64,000 nt of DNA, taken from NCBI GenBank assembly GCA_020086605.1, contig JACBWW010000099.1:452866-516865 (forward strand). Direction: 5' to 3'. A program made the translations under genes and the position numbers. Source of the stretch: Lanius collurio. Lineage: Eukaryota > Chordata > Aves > Passeriformes > Laniidae. A model generated the notes under the pieces. That model did not search any database. It worked only from the letters and a program-made list of their open reading frames with translations, and was not told the origin of the DNA. Shown here piece after piece: positions 11,601-35,659 of the stretch. Position 1 is the stretch's first letter. Each line of letters opens with the position of its first letter.

Positions 11601-14243
11601 GAGCCAGCCATGAGGATGGAGAAAGATGGGAATCAGCCATGGGAATGGAGGGATGCAGGCCTGGATGGGGGATGGAGGGATGCAGATCCAGCTGTGGGAA
11701 TGGAGGGATGGAGGGGTGCAGACCCAGCCACCAGAGGCAGCCCCGGGCAGGGTGGGGGCGTGGTGGTTACGGGTCGGGGCTGACTCTGCCCTGCCCCAGC
11801 TCCTGGAGATGAAGTCGACAGACCGCAAGCAGACACTGCTGCATTACCTGGTGCGGGTGATCATGGAGAAGTACCCGGAGCTCACCGGCTTCCACACCGA
11901 GCTGCACTTCCTTGACAAGGCAGGCACAGGTAGTGCCCAAGGGCCCTGGGCTGGGGCTCAAGGCAGCCCCTGGCACTCTGAGCCTGCCCTGACCCTGCAC
12001 TGCTCCCCTCCCGCAGTGTCCCTGGACGGCGTCCTGCAGGACGTGCGGAGCCTGCAGCAGGGCATGGAGCTGACCCGCAGGGAGTTCATGAGACAGGACG
12101 ACAGCCCCGTGCTCAAGGACTTCCTCAAGGTCAACTCGGAGGTGATGGAGAAGCTGCAGGCTGACAGCAAAACCGCCAAGGTGGGTGCTGGGGTGGGGCA
12201 GGGTCGTGGGGGCAGTCCCCTGCATGGGGACACCCTGGGGTGGCCTCTGCTCACACCTCTGCCCCATGGGAGAGGCTCCTGCTTGGGATGTGGCTCTGGT
12301 GGGACAGCTGGGAGGGGGTATGGGGTGGGATGGGGAGGTGGGAGAGGCTGGAAGGAGGCGGCAGGCGATGGGCACCGCTGCCCAGCCCCAGCCCGCGGAT
12401 CGGGTGTCTCTGCCCACAGGAAGCATATGAGTCAGCTGTGGAGTATTTTGGGGAGAACCCCAAGACCAGTCCCCCCACCACCTTCTTCCCCATGTTCATG
12501 CGCTTCATCAGAGCCTACAAGGTAGGAGGGGGCACGGGGTTCTGTTTCTGAGGGGTTGGAGGAAATTTGGGACATCTGACCCCACTGGGGAGCAATCAGC
12601 AGAAGCCACAGGCAAGGCTGGGGCTCGTGGGGCTGGGAGACCCTCGTGGGGCTCGGGAATGCCTTTGGGATGGCCAGAGATGTTGGAACTGGGTTGGGGT
12701 GAGCTGGGGGCTGTGAGGGGATGAAGGAGGGGGGGCTGCAGTCCTGGACTCCCCTGGCTCAGCACACCCTTCCTGCACCTCTCCCAAGAAAGCAGAGCAG
12801 GACATCGAGCTGTGGAAGAAACAAGAGGCCACTGCCAAACAGGCAGAATCCAGCTCCCCTGGCAGTGAGCAGCAGCCCGAGGTGAGGGTGCCCCCATATC
12901 TGTGGCCTGGTGGGGTCCCAGCCCCAGCCCTGAGTGGGCTGAGGGGTGGGGAAGGACTAAAGGGGTCCTGGGGAGAGAGAGCTGGGTGGGAGGTGAAGGT
13001 GAGGATACCCCATCTCCTCTGGGGTGTGATCACACCACTCAACTGCCCTGTTCCCTCCCCAGCTGCCTGTCCAGAAGGCCAGGAGGCAGCAGATGGACAT
13101 GATTGCTGAGCTGAAGAAGAGGCAGATGGTGAAGGAGCCGCTCATCTACGAAGGCAAAGATGGGGCCATCGAGGATATAATTTCAGGTGAGAGATGATTT
13201 CAGGTGAGCAGCCAGGTGTCCCCACATCACAGACCCAGAGCTGTAGAGTCTGTCACAGGAGCTGGAGGGTCACCAAGCCCATAGGGACCAAACTTACCTG
13301 CAGCACCTTCCCATCCCACATGGCAAAGCTGACGAGTGCTCCCTGCCCTGTCTCATATCTCTTCCTCCTCTTCTGCTTCTTCCTCCTCTCTCCTCCTCTT
13401 GCTCCTCCTCGCTGTCTTTGGATCGCTCTGCTCAGCTCTCAAAACTGTCCCTTTCACGGCCCGGACGGGCAAACGCTCGTCCCGGCTCTTCTGCGACGTG
13501 AGCTTCAACGAGGAGAGCCCTCTGTAGGTAACGTGGGGCCGCGGGGCCGGCGCAGGGGGGCGGGGGCTGCCGGGCTTCCCCCCTCCCCGCCGGGGTTTCT
13601 CCAGGTGTGTGGCCGGATTTGCCCCACGCTGAACCCCAACCCCAGGGGCACCCGAGCTCAGCCCCCGCCGCGGTGCTGGGCTCCGAGAGCTGAGGGTCGC
13701 TGTCCCACGGGCTGATTGTTCATAGCTGCTGCTCCTCCCGTCCTTGCGTGCGGCTCTTGGCTCCTCCTGAGTGTCCTCATACCCAGAGGGGCGGTCCCGG
13801 GCAGAGACAGGACAAGGGGGAAGGGTTTAAAAGTTTAAAAGGAGAGTTTTAGGTTGAAGGTTCGGAAAAAATTCATTCCTGTGAGGGTGAAGCCTGGCAC
13901 AGGGTGCCCAGAGCAGCTGCGGCTGCCCCTGGATCCTTGGCAGTGTCCAAGGCCAGGTTGGACAGAGCTTGGAGCATCCTGGGCCAGCGGAAGGTGTCCC
14001 TGCCCTTGGCAGGGGGTGGCACTGGTTGGGCTTTAAGGTCCCTCCAACCCAACCCATTCCATGTGTCTGTGATGGGTGATCCCAGCCATCCTGGGTGGGC
14101 AGTGAAGCTCACGCAGCCCCTGCGCTTCCCCCGGTGCAGATCTGCGGAACAACCCGTACCGGCGGGGGGACAAGGCCCGCGGCAGCGGCAAGAAACGCGC
14201 GGCGGAGCAGAGCCTGCAGGCGACGCCGGACATCGCGCTGTGA
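5527..14243 (+). CDS. FMNL1: Formin-like protein 1 (partial: first exon and FH1/FH2 core missing)
   Basis: Diaphanous-related formin that nucleates and elongates unbranched actin filaments at the cell cortex downstream of Rho-family GTPases; in mammals it is enriched in leukocytes. Nineteen coding exons with GT-AG borders and compatible phases are visible: 5527-5610, 5852-5935, 6024-6097, 6654-6737, 6951-7085, 8267-8375, 8599-8675, 8768-8861, 9184-9258, 9800-9910, 9978-10127, 10219-10320, 10410-10638, 10846-10900 (runs into the gap), 11800-11929, 12017-12180, 12420-12521, 12789-12881 and 13063-13186. They are followed by alternative ends 13436-13527 or 14140-14243. The first 14 exons give 487 codons covering GBD/FH3, coiled coil and FH1 start; the last five encode the FH2 end and DAD. 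The match to vertebrate FMNL1 is near-continuous ([39 protein letters not shown]). The usual MGN myristoylation start is not in the window. FMNL2 and FMNL3 are the only close alternatives; the C-terminus and MAP3K14 synteny favour FMNL1. Confidence 0.96.
5852..5935 (+). CDS. FMNL1: FMNL1 exon: GBD continued
   Basis: Twenty-eight codons, phase 0, [20 protein letters not shown] to SRK. Acceptor cttgtag, donor gtgagg. As recalled, human FMNL1 carries about ten extra residues (VAADWMSNLG) directly after this exon; no such codons are present in the 88-bp intron that follows, so the bird protein reads SRK-FKRQ, like FMNL2 and FMNL3. Confidence 0.94.
6024..6097 (+). CDS. FMNL1: FMNL1 exon: GBD/FH3
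   Basis: Reads [20 protein letters not shown] then TNYIG, ending with two bases of a split glycine codon. Acceptor atcccacag, donor gtaagg. Confidence 0.94.
6403..6433. repeat. Short ggtggcagt tandem repeat
   Basis: Three to four copies of the 9-mer tggtggcag in an FMNL1 intron. Confidence 0.7.
6654..6737 (+). CDS. FMNL1: FMNL1 exon: FH3 armadillo region
   Basis: Completes the split glycine, then [20 protein letters not shown] and AFAQCSV. Acceptor caccctccag, donor gtacgt. Ends two bases into an alanine codon that is finished by the exon at 6951. Confidence 0.94.
6951..7085 (+). CDS. FMNL1: FMNL1 exon: FH3, variable loop
   Basis: Reads [20 protein letters not shown] and ends KMRPLTV. Serine-rich, as in the corresponding low-conservation loop of mammalian FMNL1. 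Donor gtaacg; read-through would meet an immediate stop (gta agg taa). Confidence 0.93.
8267..8375 (+). CDS. FMNL1: FMNL1 exon: FH3 core
   Basis: Reads [20 protein letters not shown] then [16 protein letters not shown], a nearly invariant formin-like stretch. Acceptor ccgcccag, donor gtgcga. The 1.18-kb intron before it is very GC-rich. Confidence 0.95.
8599..8675 (+). CDS. FMNL1: FMNL1 exon: FH3
   Basis: Reads [25 protein letters not shown] and ends with two bases of an arginine codon. The acceptor is tccccaag, a less common AAG acceptor. Confidence 0.94.
8768..8861 (+). CDS. FMNL1: FMNL1 exon: FH3
   Basis: Completes arginine, then [20 protein letters not shown] and [11 protein letters not shown]. 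Acceptor ttcctgcag, donor gtgagt. Confidence 0.95.
9184..9258 (+). CDS. FMNL1: FMNL1 exon: FH3
   Basis: Twenty-five codons, [20 protein letters not shown] then NIDFM. Acceptor ccccag, donor gtgagt. Confidence 0.95.
9284..9795. repeat. Degenerate tandem repeat in FMNL1 intron
   Basis: The intron between the exons at 9258 and 9800 is built of imperfect units containing gccaccacactgtcccca and caccatgtccc. It looks like an old minisatellite rather than a transposon. Confidence 0.6.
9800..9910 (+). CDS. FMNL1: FMNL1 exon: FH3
   Basis: Thirty-seven codons including [20 protein letters not shown] and [16 protein letters not shown]. Acceptor tccccgcag, donor gtgggt. Confidence 0.95.
9978..10127 (+). 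CDS. FMNL1: FMNL1 exon: dimerisation region
   Basis: Fifty codons, [20 protein letters not shown] through [13 protein letters not shown]. Corresponds to the end of FH3 and the dimerisation segment. Acceptor cttggcag, donor gtgggc. Confidence 0.95.
10219..10320 (+). CDS. FMNL1: FMNL1 exon: coiled coil
   Basis: Thirty-four codons, [20 protein letters not shown] then [14 protein letters not shown], a heptad-patterned coiled coil before FH1. Donor gtgagt. Confidence 0.95.
10410..10638 (+). CDS. FMNL1: FMNL1 exon: linker before FH1
   Basis: Seventy-six codons plus one base. Begins with a proline-rich patch ([18 protein letters not shown]), then [20 protein letters not shown], the conserved EEKGLI-ILRGP block of FMNL proteins, then a Thr/Ala/Val-rich tail. 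Donor gtaccg. Confidence 0.92.
10846..10900 (+). CDS. FMNL1: FMNL1 exon: start of FH1 polyproline, truncated by gap
   Basis: Acceptor cccttgcag, then [19 protein letters not shown], the beginning of the profilin-binding FH1 domain. The reading frame is consistent with the previous exon. The sequence stops at a run of N. Confidence 0.88.
10901..11261. other. Assembly gap (361 N) inside FMNL1
   Basis: Exactly 361 N, the same length as the other gap at 61473-61833, so the size is probably a placeholder. Between the flanking exons a normal FMNL1 needs the rest of FH1 and about the first two thirds of FH2, roughly 1 kb of coding sequence in several exons. That cannot fit in 361 bases. Confidence 0.98.
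11262..11780. repeat. Degenerate minisatellite in FMNL1 intron, unit about 30 bp
   Basis: Repeated units built around gggatggagggat followed by a ca/ga-rich segment and ccagctgtgg, with variable copies across about 500 bp, directly beside the gap. No exon was recognised in it. It probably helped break the assembly. Confidence 0.85.
11800..11929 (+). CDS. FMNL1: FMNL1 exon: FH2, first exon after gap
   Basis: Reads [20 protein letters not shown] then [20 protein letters not shown], ending AGT plus one base. Acceptor ctgccccag, donor gtagtg. Confidence 0.95.
12017..12180 (+). CDS. FMNL1: FMNL1 exon: FH2
   Basis: Reads [20 protein letters not shown] then [20 protein letters not shown] and ends ADSKTAK. 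Acceptor ctcccgcag, donor gtgggt. Confidence 0.95.
12420..12521 (+). CDS. FMNL1: FMNL1 exon: FH2 end
   Basis: Thirty-four codons, [20 protein letters not shown] then [13 protein letters not shown]. Acceptor gcccacag, donor gtagga. Confidence 0.95.
12789..12881 (+). CDS. FMNL1: FMNL1 exon: FH2-DAD linker
   Basis: Thirty-one codons, [20 protein letters not shown] then [11 protein letters not shown]. Acceptor ctcccaag (AAG type), donor gtgagg. Confidence 0.93.
13063..13186 (+). CDS. FMNL1: FMNL1 exon: DAD autoregulatory helix
   Basis: Reads [20 protein letters not shown] then [20 protein letters not shown]. The [10 protein letters not shown] core is the DAD amphipathic helix that binds the N-terminal inhibitory domain and holds the formin off until a GTPase binds. 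The donor gtgaga at 13187 is followed 17 bases later by a second donor-like gtgagc at 13204; using the second, or retaining the intron, gives a stop three codons into the intron. Confidence 0.94.
13436..13527 (+). CDS. FMNL1: FMNL1 alternative C-terminal exon (FMNL2/3-like tail)
   Basis: Joins in frame after the DAD exon to read [20 protein letters not shown] then [10 protein letters not shown] and a TAG stop. This matches the alternative tail of mammalian FMNL1 and the usual tail of FMNL2 and FMNL3. The stop is immediately followed by a donor-like gtaacg, so it may act as a cassette exon; the stop would then sit at the last junction and should escape nonsense-mediated decay. The acceptor ctgctcag is preceded by a pyrimidine-rich tract (about 13356-13420). 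Confidence 0.88.
13801..14078 (+). mobile_element. CR1 LINE 3' fragment
   Basis: Contains the typical avian CR1 end: ttaggttgaag, tcctgtgagggtg, ggcacagggtgcccagagca, tccaaggccaggttgga, and ends ccctccaacccaacccattc. It lies in the intron between the two alternative FMNL1 C-terminal exons. Confidence 0.9.
14140..14243 (+). CDS. FMNL1: FMNL1 alternative last coding exon (canonical-type tail)
   Basis: Joins in the same phase to read [20 protein letters not shown] then [14 protein letters not shown] and TGA. This resembles the canonical human FMNL1 tail beginning DLRNQPY. It is basic, directly after DAD. Acceptor ccggtgcag. Confidence 0.88.
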
Positions 14244-15630
14244 CCGGCGCCGTCCCTGCAGCTCCGGGACCGGGGCAGGACCATCCTCCCGACGCAGATG
14301 GGACCGCAGGATGTCAGTCCCGCAGCCCGGGGCTCGGCGGGGTGGAGGGACAGTGCTTGCTCCGAGCTTCTCCAGCCGCTTAACGTGCCAGCTCCACCCT
14401 GCCCGCCTGGGGTCTGGCACGGGCACCCCCGGCGCTTGCTTGGCGATGTCCCTGAGCTCCTCTCCCCACGATGGCGGGACTGGGGAGCCCTCCTGGCTAC
14501 GGACAGGGAGGGGGAAGCACAGAAAGGGCCCAAACTTGTCCTGGAAGGAAAAGAGGGGCTATCCCATCCCTACCCCGGCGCTGCTCCCTCGCACACCAGC
14601 CTCGGGGCCAGCCCTGCGCACCGGCGTGTCCCACTCCTCAGCTTGCTGGTGCCTTCGATTGCCGCTGCGGGAGGGGAGGGGGTGTCAGGGGGGACGCGGA
14701 GGTCCCCCCACATCTCCCCCGGCCCCGCAGAGCCCCTCGAGACCCGCGTTCTCCTGCGCTGCAGAGCCAGCGAGGAGCTGCTGCAAAGCTCCCACCCTGG
14801 GCACCTCCCGGCCCCAGGGGCTGGCAGCGGTGCTATTTTACATGATTTTACGTCTTCCTTCAAATTTCTCTGTGCTGCGGCAGCAGGGATGGGAACACCC
14901 CCACACAGGGTGTCCCCAAGGCTGTGGCGAGCAGCGCTGGGCTGTTCCTCGCCGCGGGAGAGGCTCCGTAGCTGCGACAATCAGCAGCAGGGACGAGTCC
15001 CTGCGAGGTGGTGGCCCCTCCGCCCACCTGCATCCCCAGCATCCGCCTGCACTGTCGGAGCTGGAGCCTCTGGGATAAACCCGGACTGTCAGCCCGGGGG
15101 GGTCCCCGTTTTGAGGGGTGGGACACGCAGGAGACGCCGGCAGCCTCCAGCCCCGCAGCAACCGCGATCCCAGAGGCTGCGGGGTCCCTGCTGCCACCAG
15201 GCAGGAGAGGCCCGAGAGCCGCCCGGCATTCTCGGTACCGCACCGGACCCGAGTGTCGCTCCCTCCCCTGCGCCGCTGCTGCTGAGTGACCCCCGGCCCC
15301 GCAGCAATGAAACCTCTCGGTGCATCCACTTCATTAAACGGCCCCCGCCCGTCCCGGTGCGAGGACGCGCCTCCCTCCTGTCCCTCCTCCTGTCCCTTCT
15401 CGCTTGTCCCAGCTTTAGCCAGAGCAGCCGCTGCTTCCTGCTGTATTTAAGCTGCTTCAGCGCCGGCTCCGTGTCCGGGGAGGGATGGGAAATGAATGTG
15501 TAACTTATAAATGCCTTTAAGCCAGAAATGTAAACCACTAACTGCTCATTTGTAGACATTATTTTTATATACTGAAGGCCTGTTTAATCTAAAGCAGAAC
15601 TAGTAATAAAACGTCTCAGAGGATAAAGGA
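14244..15630 (+). other. FMNL1: FMNL1 3' untranslated region
   Basis: No coding potential after the TGA. The sequence changes from GC-rich to AT-rich near 15490 and ends with a good AATAAA at 15605-15610. Cleavage is expected around 15625-15635. The exact end is inferred. Confidence 0.7.
15605..15610 (+). terminator. FMNL1: FMNL1 polyadenylation signal AATAAA
   Basis: Canonical hexamer in tagtaataaaacg at the end of the AT-rich last part of the 3' UTR. Confidence 0.7.
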
Positions 15631-15671
15631 CTTGTCTGGGAGAAGAGTTTGCATCGGGGGGAGGCGATGCT

Positions 15672-15800
15672 GTCATGGAGGGAGGGAGAAAAGGAAGGAA
15701 AGATGGAGTGAGGGAAGGATGGAGGGAGGAAGGGAGAGAGGGAAGGAGGAAAGAAGGGAGGAAGGGGCAGAAGATGAAGGGAGGGATGGAAAGATGGAGG
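15672..15800. repeat. GGAA/GGGA-rich low-complexity tract
   Basis: About 130 bp of purine repeats (ggagggagggagaaaaggaa and similar), just downstream of the FMNL1 poly(A) signal. Confidence 0.85.
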
Positions 15801-15802
15801 GA

Positions 15803-15945
15803 GCGCCTGTGGCTGCCCATGGATCCCTGGAAATGTCCAAGGCCAGGGTGGACAGGGTTTGGAGCAGCCTGGGATAGTGGGAGGCAAGAGGATGGAACGA
15901 GATGATCTTTGGGTTCCTTCCAACCCAAACCAGCCTGGAATTCTA
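15803..15945 (+). mobile_element. CR1 3' fragment
   Basis: Reads ggctgcccatggatccctgg and tccaaggccagggtggacag, ending ggttccttccaacccaaacc. Intergenic, between the 3' ends of FMNL1 and MAP3K14. Confidence 0.88.
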
Positions 15946-16329
15946 GCAACAAACCACCCACCATTTTTTTGAGGACAACGGAGCTGAGGTCTGTTCACAG
16001 CACAGACACGTGGGTGCATGACAGCACAAAATATGTGTTTCAAGATAACTGTCCTCACTCTCCAGCCCGGCCACAGCCCCCCAGCCCGCTGGGCTCGGTT
16101 ACAGGAAGGTTCAGCTCCATGCAGACAAACAGCTCCTGCAGCAGCAGCAGCAGAGGGGCTGCAGCACTGGGAGGTGTGAGGGGATCCCCAGAGCCCTGCC
16201 TGCCTCACCCGTGCACCTCCCAAGGCAAGACTGAGCAGCTCCCCCACAATGGAAGGAGAGAGCTGCCAGGACACTCAGCAAAGCCCGGGCTTAGATCCAT
16301 CAAAGTCCGTGCTGCCTCTTGAGCCCCAG

Positions 16330-16545
16330 AAATCACAGAATCCTGGAATATCCTGAGCTGGAAGGGATCCCCAAGAATCACCCAGTCCAACTCCTGCCCA
16401 ACAGACACCCCAACAATCCCACTCTGGGCATCCCCGACAGCACCATCCAAATGCTCCTGAAGCTCTGGCAGCCTCGGGACCATGCCCTGGGGAGCCTGGG
16501 CAGTGCCCCCCCCCCCCCGACTTCTCCTGCATACCCCAAACCCAC
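16330..16545 (-). mobile_element. CR1 3' fragment
   Basis: The plus strand starts aatcacagaatcctggaata and gagctggaagggatcccca, the reverse complement of a CR1 tail. The same subfamily appears in the opposite orientation at 46925-47175. It is followed by a poly-C run near 16507. Confidence 0.85.
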
Positions 16546-16689
16546 AGGTAATTAGTATATAGCAGACTTTAATCAGACCAGGCTCCCTTTCCTGGAAGAT
16601 CTTACTCAGCATCACCATCTTGTTCTCTGGGACAACACATCAAACCACCAGCAACAACAACAAAAAAGATCTTTTTTTTTTTTTTTAGC

Positions 16690-16695
16690 TTTATT
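16690..16695 (-). terminator. MAP3K14: Candidate MAP3K14 polyadenylation signal AATAAA
   Basis: The plus strand reads tttatt within gctttattttttt; in the minus direction AATAAAGC is followed by a run of about 16 A. The genomic A-run is unusual just after the signal. Confidence 0.5.
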
Positions 16696-19630
16696 TTTTT
16701 CCCTGTGAAAATGCAGGTCAAAAACATTAACTTCAAGAAATCACAGTTTTATAAAGTGTCATTCGTTCCATACAAGCTCCTCGTTCCAGCACCTTCCCCC
16801 ACTGCCCATCCCAGAGATCCTCAGCTCCCTCTCACCTCACCAACAGTGATTTTTCCAGACTTCCGGAAGGAGCTGCTCGACAAGAGCCATCTGTGTTTAT
16901 CACTCCTACTTGTCCTCCCCACCCTGAGCTGGGGTTCTGTCCTAAACTCTCGTTATGAAACCTGACAGTTCCAGCCAAATTTGAACGAGGATAATGCAAA
17001 TCTTCCCTGACTTTCTTCTGTCAGTATTGCCTTCATCTGGAAGCCAGGTTGTTTGTGCCTGTCACAGCAAAGTGACAAGCCAAGGGAAGAGGAAACTCTC
17101 CTGGCAGCAGGAGAGAGCCAGGGAGAGAGCTCAGGCTGGCTGGCAGCACAGCCTGGAGCCCGTCCCAGAGGAGAACCCCAGCTCAGGGACTGGGAAGGCA
17201 CCAGTGGTTTGTGGGGCTGCCGAGGTGTCTGTCCCCAGACAGGGACTGTGACACCACATCCCACCCTGAGAGCAGTGACACGGCCAAGGCTTGTGGGCTG
17301 GGAACCTGCAGCCTCACTTGGGCACTCGTGGTGGCAGCAAAACAGGACTGAAGGCTTTGGACAAAACAAAGAGGGTGGATCCTGGCTAATGCTGCTGTGA
17401 GGGTACCGGGGAACAAGGACATCCATGGACTCAGGAACATGGACATCTCCATGGACCTGGAGAGCATGAGCACCTCCACAGGCCCTGTGAGGACATCCCA
17501 GGCCCAGGAGGGTTCGCTGCCCCTGGGCAGGTGGCCTGAGTTCAGGTTAATGCTGCAGATGCAGAGCCCAGGAGTCCTGCAGACAGTCCTGCTGCTCCCC
17601 CCCTGCTGCTCCAGGGCTCATCCCAATGTCAAGGCAGGGAACTGGACACCAGGACATTGGAGCATCCCCCAGGCGACAGAGGCACAAGGTGCAGCCTTTG
17701 GGATGGAACCCACAGTGCTTTGGGATTGACACATCATCTCAAATTCACAGAAACAACCAGAGTTTTCCTCCTGCCCCTCAGAGGGAGCTCAGGAAGGGAG
17801 CCAGGCATGCACTGAATGTGTGCTTGGGAGCTCCTGGGAGCCCTGGAAGAGGCACTTGGACCCCTCCTGCTCCAGGGCTTAAACTCTTAGTAGTTTATAG
17901 CATCTGAAAAAAGAAATCGAGCCAACCTACCCCTTTCCCCACTCCCTCCTGGAAGACATGTGCATAATGTGTTAATTATTTACTAAAAAGCCTCTGAATG
18001 TGGCATTGCAGATATAATTAGGTGCCTATTTTGGACAATGTATTAAGTGCTTTAGAACAAAAAGTGCTATAAAAACTATACCCAGAGTGGTGACAGGTTT
18101 AATTTTTCTTCGTGAGTTCCCCTTTTTTATCACATCACAACTTGAGTTTTCTGATCAGGGATGTTGCTGTCTGGTGGAGCAAAACCAGCCCCTGTTCTGG
18201 GAGACCAAAGTGAAAGAGCATCCATTGTTTAAGGAGTGCTGCTCCTCAAAAAGGGAGTTCAGCTTTTCCCAGCTCTTTACTAAGGGAACTTCCCTTGGGA
18301 AGACTGCCAGCATTCCTGCCCTGCTGAGTCTCCCAGGCCAGCACGGATCTGGCAGAGCCCACCTTGGCTTTTGGGAGCTGTTTCTCTGCCCAGGCTGGAT
18401 GCAGAGCCCCTGCTCAGAGGCAGCCACAGAGCTCTGGGAGAGCCACAGCCACAGGGAGGGACTGTGATTTCAGGTGTGCCAGGCCTTGGAGCAGCCCTGA
18501 ACAAGCACACTCAGAGCTCACAGCTCCTTCAGAATCTGTTCTGGGATGGAGAAGGGCGAACAACACCCACCCCCCTAAGCTTGACCTGTGAGGTTTCAGT
18601 ATGTTCCAAACATTCACAAATCAGTAAAAAAAACAATTCAAAGCTTAAGGCATTCTGGGCTCAGCTGCCCATCCCACTCAGTGAACCCAGTTCCAAGTGA
18701 GAGGAGGAGTGGGAAGCCTCATGAGGCCAGGCTGAGCTCACAGAACTGGGGCACTGGGCTGGATTGGGAGCTGGGAGGGAGATTTTTATAAACTCTGCAA
18801 TAAAATTCAGCCCTGTCACAGCTGACAGAGCTGCTGTCCCTTACTCCTCCAAGGATGGGACAGTGCACCTGAAGTCCCACATCAGAGGTGAGAACAGGAT
18901 GGAGGAACAACCCCTCCACCCTCCCACCAAGGAATTCCATACCCTCCTCCTGCCCTGCCTGCCAGGGACACCAGAGAGAGCACCAGCTCCTCTGAGACCT
19001 GCAGGTGGGAGCTGCAAGCAAAGCTCTTTCTGGGAACAAAGTTCTTTTCTGATTCAAGAAGGAAGCGACTGCGGGAAGGGTGGGAGGTGAAACCAAGAAC
19101 CAGCCAGAGACTGCTGTCAATTCTCCCCATGCAAAAGGCTTGAGGTGGAGATAATGCTCCCCAGAGCCTACAGAAACGGTTTTTCCTCCAGCTGGAAGGA
19201 AGTCAGCCAGCTCCCCTCAGCACAAGCAACCCTAGCTGCACTGAGGGCACCCAACCTCCTCCTCTGGGCAAGCCCAGCAACGACCGACCTCACCTCGGAG
19301 CAAGAGCCAGAGTTCTCACCCAGTCCCCCTGCTCTCCTGAAACACACAGCCTCCTTCCTCTCAAAAGCAAGGAATTTCCACCTACCATTCTCAAGCTCTA
19401 ACACACCCAAAACAAGCAATTCCCACTGTCCTGGGGAATGTCTAAGCTCAGGACATGTCTTGGAAGTGGATCAGAACAGCCATCAGAAGTGAGGCCCGAG
19501 GGCAGTGAGCTGTGATCCTGCTGCAGCACAAACAGCAGCCACTGCACTTGGTGCTCCATGGCAGGGGAGGTCAGAAGCTTTTGCAATTCCTTCTTTGCAC
19601 AAGGTGCAAACCTCCAAAGCAGGCAGGGCC
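16690..19630 (-). other. MAP3K14: MAP3K14 3' untranslated region
   Basis: About 2.9 kb of non-coding sequence from the TGA to the AATAAA at 16695-16690. It includes an AT-rich stretch (about 17890-18110) that could contain regulatory elements and an ATTAAA variant at about 18105-18100, a possible earlier end. The extent is inferred. Confidence 0.55.

Positions 19631-35659
<16,029 letters not shown>

Noticed and set aside
10573..11828. Long open frames crossing the first gap
   Set aside because: They exist only because N codons are read as X; the flanks are exons in other frames or minisatellite.
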